Source of the DNA: Collimonas sp. UBA1456
GTDB lineage: Bacteria > Pseudomonadota > Gammaproteobacteria > Burkholderiales > Burkholderiaceae_D
Reading direction: 5' to 3'
DNA length: 9,590 nucleotides
Assembly: GCA_002325825.1 (NCBI GenBank)
Contig: DCSW01000091.1
Span: 1 to 9,590, forward strand
Part shown: positions 6,662-9,590 of the stretch, piece after piece
Layout: each line of letters starts with the position of its first letter
Numbering within the stretch: the stretch's first letter is position 1
The notes under the pieces: generated by a model
What the model saw: only the letters and a program-made list of their open reading frames with translations
The model's database searches: none
Told to the model about the DNA's origin: nothing
Made by a program: the position numbers and the translations under genes

Positions 6662-7807
6662 ATGGCAAGCTTATCAATTCGCAATGTGCGTAAGGTCTAC
6701 CCGAACGGCAATGAAGTATTGAAGGGCATCGATCTTGAAATTGAAGACGGCCAGTTCCTGATCCTGGTGGGCGGCTCCGGTTGCGGCAAATCGACTCTGC
6801 TGAACATGATCGCCGGACTGGAAACAGTTTCCGAGGGCTGGATCATGATCGGCGATCGTTGCGTCAACGATGTCGCGCCGAAAGAACGAGATATAGCGAT
6901 GGTGTTTCAATCCTATGCACTGTACCCGACGATGACGGTCCGTGAAAACATTTCGTTCGGCCTCGGTATCCGCAAGGTGCCGAAAGCTGAGCAGCAAAAG
7001 ATCGTCGACCGCGTTGCCACCACGCTGCAGATCACCCATCTGCTGGACCGCAAGCCGGCGTTGCTGTCGGGCGGGCAGCGCCAACGTGTCGCCATGGGCC
7101 GTGCTATCGCCCGCGACCCGGCCCTATTTCTGTTCGACGAACCTTTGTCCAACCTGGATGCCAAGTTACGCGTTGAAATGCGCGCCGAAATCAAACTGAT
7201 GCACCAGCGCCTCGGCAGCACCATTGTCTACGTCACGCACGACCAGATCGAAGCGATGACGCTGGGCGACTGCATCGCCGTGATGAAGGATGGCGTGGTG
7301 CAGCAGTTCGGCCGCCCACAGGAAATCTACGATAATCCAAGCAACCTGTTCGTCGCCGGTTTCATCGGTTCGCCGTCGATGAATTTCATGCGCGGCAACC
7401 TGGTGGCGAATGGCCATGGTCCGGCTTTCGAGCTGGAACATGCTGGCCAGAAAACGCTGTTGCCGCTGGCTCCGGCGCAAGCGCACATCGCATTCCTCGG
7501 CAGTTGGATCGGCAAGGAAGTCATCCTCGGCATTCGCCCGGAACATGTCACTGACGCCCAGAGTGCACGAATCTCGGACGCCAACGGTGCGCTTGGCGAC
7601 TATCATCCGACAGAAGTCGGTTGCAGCGTCGAACTGATCGAACCTACCGGCCCCGATACGTTGGTGTTCACCACCTTCAACAATACCCGCGTAACCTGCC
7701 GTACCCATCCCCGCGCAGCGGCGAATCCGAAGGACCAATTGCAACTGGCATTCGACTTGTCTAAGGCTGTGCTGTTCGATGCTACGACCGAAGAACGTAT
7801 TGGCTAA
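6662..7807 (+). CDS. gtsD: ATP-binding subunit of the glucose ABC transporter (MalK/UgpC type)
   Basis: Cytoplasmic ATPase that powers GtsBC. The 381 residues carry all catalytic motifs in place: Walker A GSGCGKST (38-45), Q-loop Gln83 in MVFQSYALYP, signature LSGGQRQR (135-142), Walker B LFLFDEP (155-161), D-loop SNLDAK (163-168) and switch His193 in YVTHDQ. Beyond about residue 240 comes the regulatory TOBE-type domain of MalK relatives, including GIRPEHV. The length fits the family (about 370-390). The start follows AAGGA (6646-6650) with a rather long 11-base spacing. The frame is intact. These ATPases often serve several sugar importers, so sharing with other transporters is possible. 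The spacing and hairpins suggest separately tuned expression within the gts operon. Confidence 0.88.
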   Translation: MASLSIRNVRKVYPNGNEVLKGIDLEIEDGQFLILVGGSGCGKSTLLNMIAGLETVSEGWIMIGDRCVNDVAPKERDIAMVFQSYALYPTMTVRENISFGLGIRKVPKAEQQKIVDRVATTLQITHLLDRKPALLSGGQRQRVAMGRAIARDPALFLFDEPLSNLDAKLRVEMRAEIKLMHQRLGSTIVYVTHDQIEAMTLGDCIAVMKDGVVQQFGRPQEIYDNPSNLFVAGFIGSPSMNFMRGNLVANGHGPAFELEHAGQKTLLPLAPAQAHIAFLGSWIGKEVILGIRPEHVTDAQSARISDANGALGDYHPTEVGCSVELIEPTGPDTLVFTTFNNTRVTCRTHPRAAANPKDQLQLAFDLSKAVLFDATTEERIG

Positions 7808-7935
7808 ATACTAACTGGGGAACTGACCGATTGCTGTCGGGCGAGGTTGATGTTACCAACACTGGCACGCACATAAACTGAGTTGGATGACAGGAAGACA
7901 TCTCCGATTAACAAGTTCTGCTTTTCTACGCTGCT
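7808..7935 (+). other. gtsD-tal spacer
   Basis: No gene, no convincing intrinsic terminator, and no strong ribosome binding site just before the tal ATG. Transcription from the gts operon may run on into the dead tal. Confidence 0.4.
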
Positions 7936-8865
7936 ATGAACCAACTCGAACAACTCAAGCAATTCATCACCATCGTTGCCGATACTGGCGACTTCCAATT
8001 CATTAAGGCATTCGCACCCTACGACGTCACCACCAACACGTCGCTGACCTTGGAAGTGGTGTAGAAACCCGACTACGCACCGTTCTGAGTCATATTATTA
8101 AGGAACACACCAGCCTGGCCACCGGCGACATCATCAATCGCCTGCTGCTTACCTTCAGCCAGGAAATCCTGAAAATCATTCTGGGCCGCGTCTCTACTGA
8201 AACCGATGCACGCCTGTCATTCGACGCCCGAGGAACTATCGACAAGGGACATGCGTTGATCAAGCTGTATGAGGCCGCAGGCACCGATCGCTGGCGCGTA
8301 CTGATCAAGATCTCCTCAATTTTGGAAAGCATCCGTTCCGCAGAAATTCTGCAAAAATCCGATGTACATTGCAATCTGACTCTGCTATTTGCGCTGCCGC
8401 AGGCGAATTGCCTGAACTGATTTTCGCCGTTTGTCGGCCGCATCTATGACTGGTACAAGAAATCGACCGGCCACAATTGCACACCGGCGCCGACGACCTC
8501 GGTGTGCAATCGGTCAAGCAGATCTATAGCCATTTCCGCAAATTCGGCTACGCCACTGAGATGATGGGCGCCAGCTTCCGTAACACTTCCAAAATTAGCG
8601 AACTGGCCGGCTTCGACCTACTCAAAATCAGTCCCGATTTACTGCAAAAACTGGCTGAAAAGCGATGCTACGGTCACCCGCAAGCTGAACTTGGAAGATG
8701 CGCAACAAAGCGATATCAAAAAGATCAATTTCGACGAAACCACATTCCGTACGATGCTGAACGACGATGCAATGGGGACCCAAAAATTGGTAGAAGGAAT
8801 ATGTCAGTTTAGTACCGACGTCATCAATCATCAAGCTGGAGAATATGATTGACGCCCTGTGCTAA
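7936..8865 (+). pseudogene. tal: Decayed transaldolase
   Basis: An intact Tal transfers a three-carbon unit between sugar phosphates in the non-oxidative pentose phosphate pathway. The reading starts well (MNQLEQLKQFITIVADTGDF) but meets TAG at 8062-8064, in a context (VV*KPDYAP) where relatives have Gln, consistent with CAG to TAG. TGA follows at 8086. After frameshifts, further pieces match in order: RLLLTFSQEILKIILGRVS, ARLSFDA, RVLIKIS (with the Schiff-base lysine context), HCNLTLLFA, SPFVGRIYDWYKKSTG, VQSVKQIYSHFRKFGYATE, MGASFRNTSKISELAGFDLL, ISPDLLQKLA and, near the end, KLENMIDALC before TAA (8863-8865). At least three frameshifts are needed, and part of the region before VQSVKQIY is lost. 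The 111-codon open frame at 8477-8812 is only a fragment of this gene. It lies 128 bp downstream of gtsD on the same strand and was probably once co-transcribed. Confidence 0.9.
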
Positions 8866-8900
8866 AGCAAAAAGACGTGACAACTGCAGCGCAGCTGTAG

Positions 8901-8950
8901 GCAAACAAAGAATGGCCTGAATGCATGCATTCAGGCCATTCTTTGTTTGC
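8901..8950. terminator. 50-bp perfect palindrome, likely bidirectional intrinsic terminator
   Basis: Positions 8901-8925 and 8926-8950 are exact reverse complements. As RNA this gives a GC-containing core stem (GGCCTGAAT with ATTCAGGCC) flanked by an A-rich left side (AAACAAAGAAT) and a T-rich right side (ATTCTTTGTTT). That is the layout of a terminator that works on both strands. It lies between the convergent tal and purU remnants, where such a terminator is expected. The structure is seen directly; its function is inferred. Confidence 0.8.
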
Positions 8951-9039
8951 AGTTCCGTTCTGATTCTGGTTCTGGTTTTGGTTTTATTTCTGACTCTGAT
9001 TACGATCCCGATTGAAAGCAACGAGATCGCCAGTATGGC

Positions 9040-9568
9040 TTACTTGAACACGACTGTCTTGTGGCCCTTGAGCAGGATCTAATTCTTGATAAAGCGCTTC
9101 ACCGCCCGTGCCAGCACCACGCATTCCATATCACGCCCTATCGCCGTCAAGGTCTCAGGATTCATCTTATGATTTAGACCCGCGCCACATCCTGTTCAAT
9201 GATCGGCCCCTCATTCAAATCGCGGGTAACGAAATGCGGCGTAGCACCGATCAGCTTGATGTCGCGATCATACTCTTTATAATAAGGTTTCACACCCTTG
9301 AAGCTCGGCAGGATGGCGCGGCAGATCAGCGCGATGCACATCGAAGGTGACAAAATTTGCATCTAGCGTACCAGCATTACCAGATCAATATTGTTGGTTT
9401 CAACGATTTTCATGACCCGCGCTTTCAGCACCTTCTTGGCCTGCGTCAATGCCCTGGCAGCTAATGGCGGATGATGGAACGTAATATTATAGCTCGCCGC
9501 CAATTGGTAGAAGTCGGTATGGTTAGAGACGATGGCCGGCATCTCTACCGGCAGCAGCCCGCTCTCAG
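9040..9568 (-). pseudogene. purU: Decayed formyltetrahydrofolate deformylase, 5' end missing
   Basis: An intact PurU hydrolyses 10-formyltetrahydrofolate to formate and tetrahydrofolate, balancing one-carbon pools and feeding purine synthesis. Minus-strand fragments match in order: SGLLPVEMPAIVSNHTDFYQ (about 9505-9568), LAASYNITFHHPPLA, ARVMKIVETNNIDLVMLVR (about 9365-9420), MQILSPSMC (about 9335-9362), LPSFKGVKPYY, KLIGATPHFVTRDLNEGPII (about 9200-9260), EQDVARV and, in other frames, a C-terminal piece ending GHKTVVFK with TAA at 9040-9042. TAG (9363-9365) replaces the Tyr-type codon before MQILSP. A deletion removes the INIHHS stretch that carries a conserved catalytic His. A stop follows EQDVARV, and the tail is frameshifted. 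The N-terminal ACT domain and the start of the formyltransferase domain are absent: homology stops at about 9568. The gene is convergent with tal. Confidence 0.9.
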
Positions 9569-9590
9569 AGCCTGTTTAAAATATTTTAAA
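9569..9590. other. Breakpoint next to an AT-only palindrome at the window end
   Basis: purU homology ends at about 9568 and the remaining bases do not continue it. The last 16 bases (9575-9590, TTTAAAATATTTTAAA) are a perfect palindrome of A and T only. This could be the edge of an inserted element or a deletion join, but the window stops here, so no element can be shown. Confidence 0.4.

Noticed and set aside
8477..8812. 111-codon plus-strand frame as an independent small gene
   Set aside because: Its sequence is the C-terminal part of transaldolase (VKQIYSHFRKFG, MGASFRNTS), with the rest of Tal in other frames.

Overview
The window looks like chromosomal DNA of a betaproteobacterium (Burkholderiales, perhaps Oxalobacteraceae or Burkholderiaceae) whose genome is decaying. 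This inference rests on two things. First, the gene set is zwf, a glucokinase fused to an RpiR/HexR regulator, a Gts-type glucose ABC transporter, tal and purU, and the glk-hexR fusion is typical of that order. Second, four of these loci are visibly broken by nonsense mutations, frameshifts and internal deletions. The species cannot be named from the sequence alone.

Layout. Positions 1-240 hold nothing recognisable. On the minus strand, 241-1811 is a former glk-hexR fusion: the glucokinase half (765-1811) is an intact reading frame, and the regulator half (241-790) is a wreck. Also on the minus strand, 1911-2690 is a degraded zwf without its 5' end and with internal deletions. A 15-bp-arm inverted repeat (2703-2740) sits where zwf homology ends. 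Positions 2741-3250 are a divergent intergenic region with a good sigma-70-like promoter (2946-2974) and a leader of about 270 nt. The plus strand then carries an intact four-gene glucose transporter: gtsA (3251-4504), gtsB (4697-5650), gtsC (5640-6533) and gtsD (6662-7807). Strong hairpins lie in the gtsA-gtsB and gtsC-gtsD gaps. Downstream are a decayed tal (7936-8865, plus), a 50-bp perfect palindrome that reads as a bidirectional terminator (8901-8950), and a decayed purU on the minus strand (9040-9568), whose homology stops abruptly about 20 bases before the window end.

How it fits together. Glucose would be captured in the periplasm by GtsA, imported by GtsBC driven by GtsD, and phosphorylated by the surviving glucokinase. 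The local routes out of glucose-6-phosphate are lost: zwf, the entry to the Entner-Doudoroff and oxidative pentose phosphate pathways, is dead, and so is tal. The HexR-like regulator that would be expected to control this locus is also dead. The preserved part is therefore uptake plus phosphorylation. I see no previously undescribed system here. The interest is in the selective decay pattern and in several strong inverted repeats.
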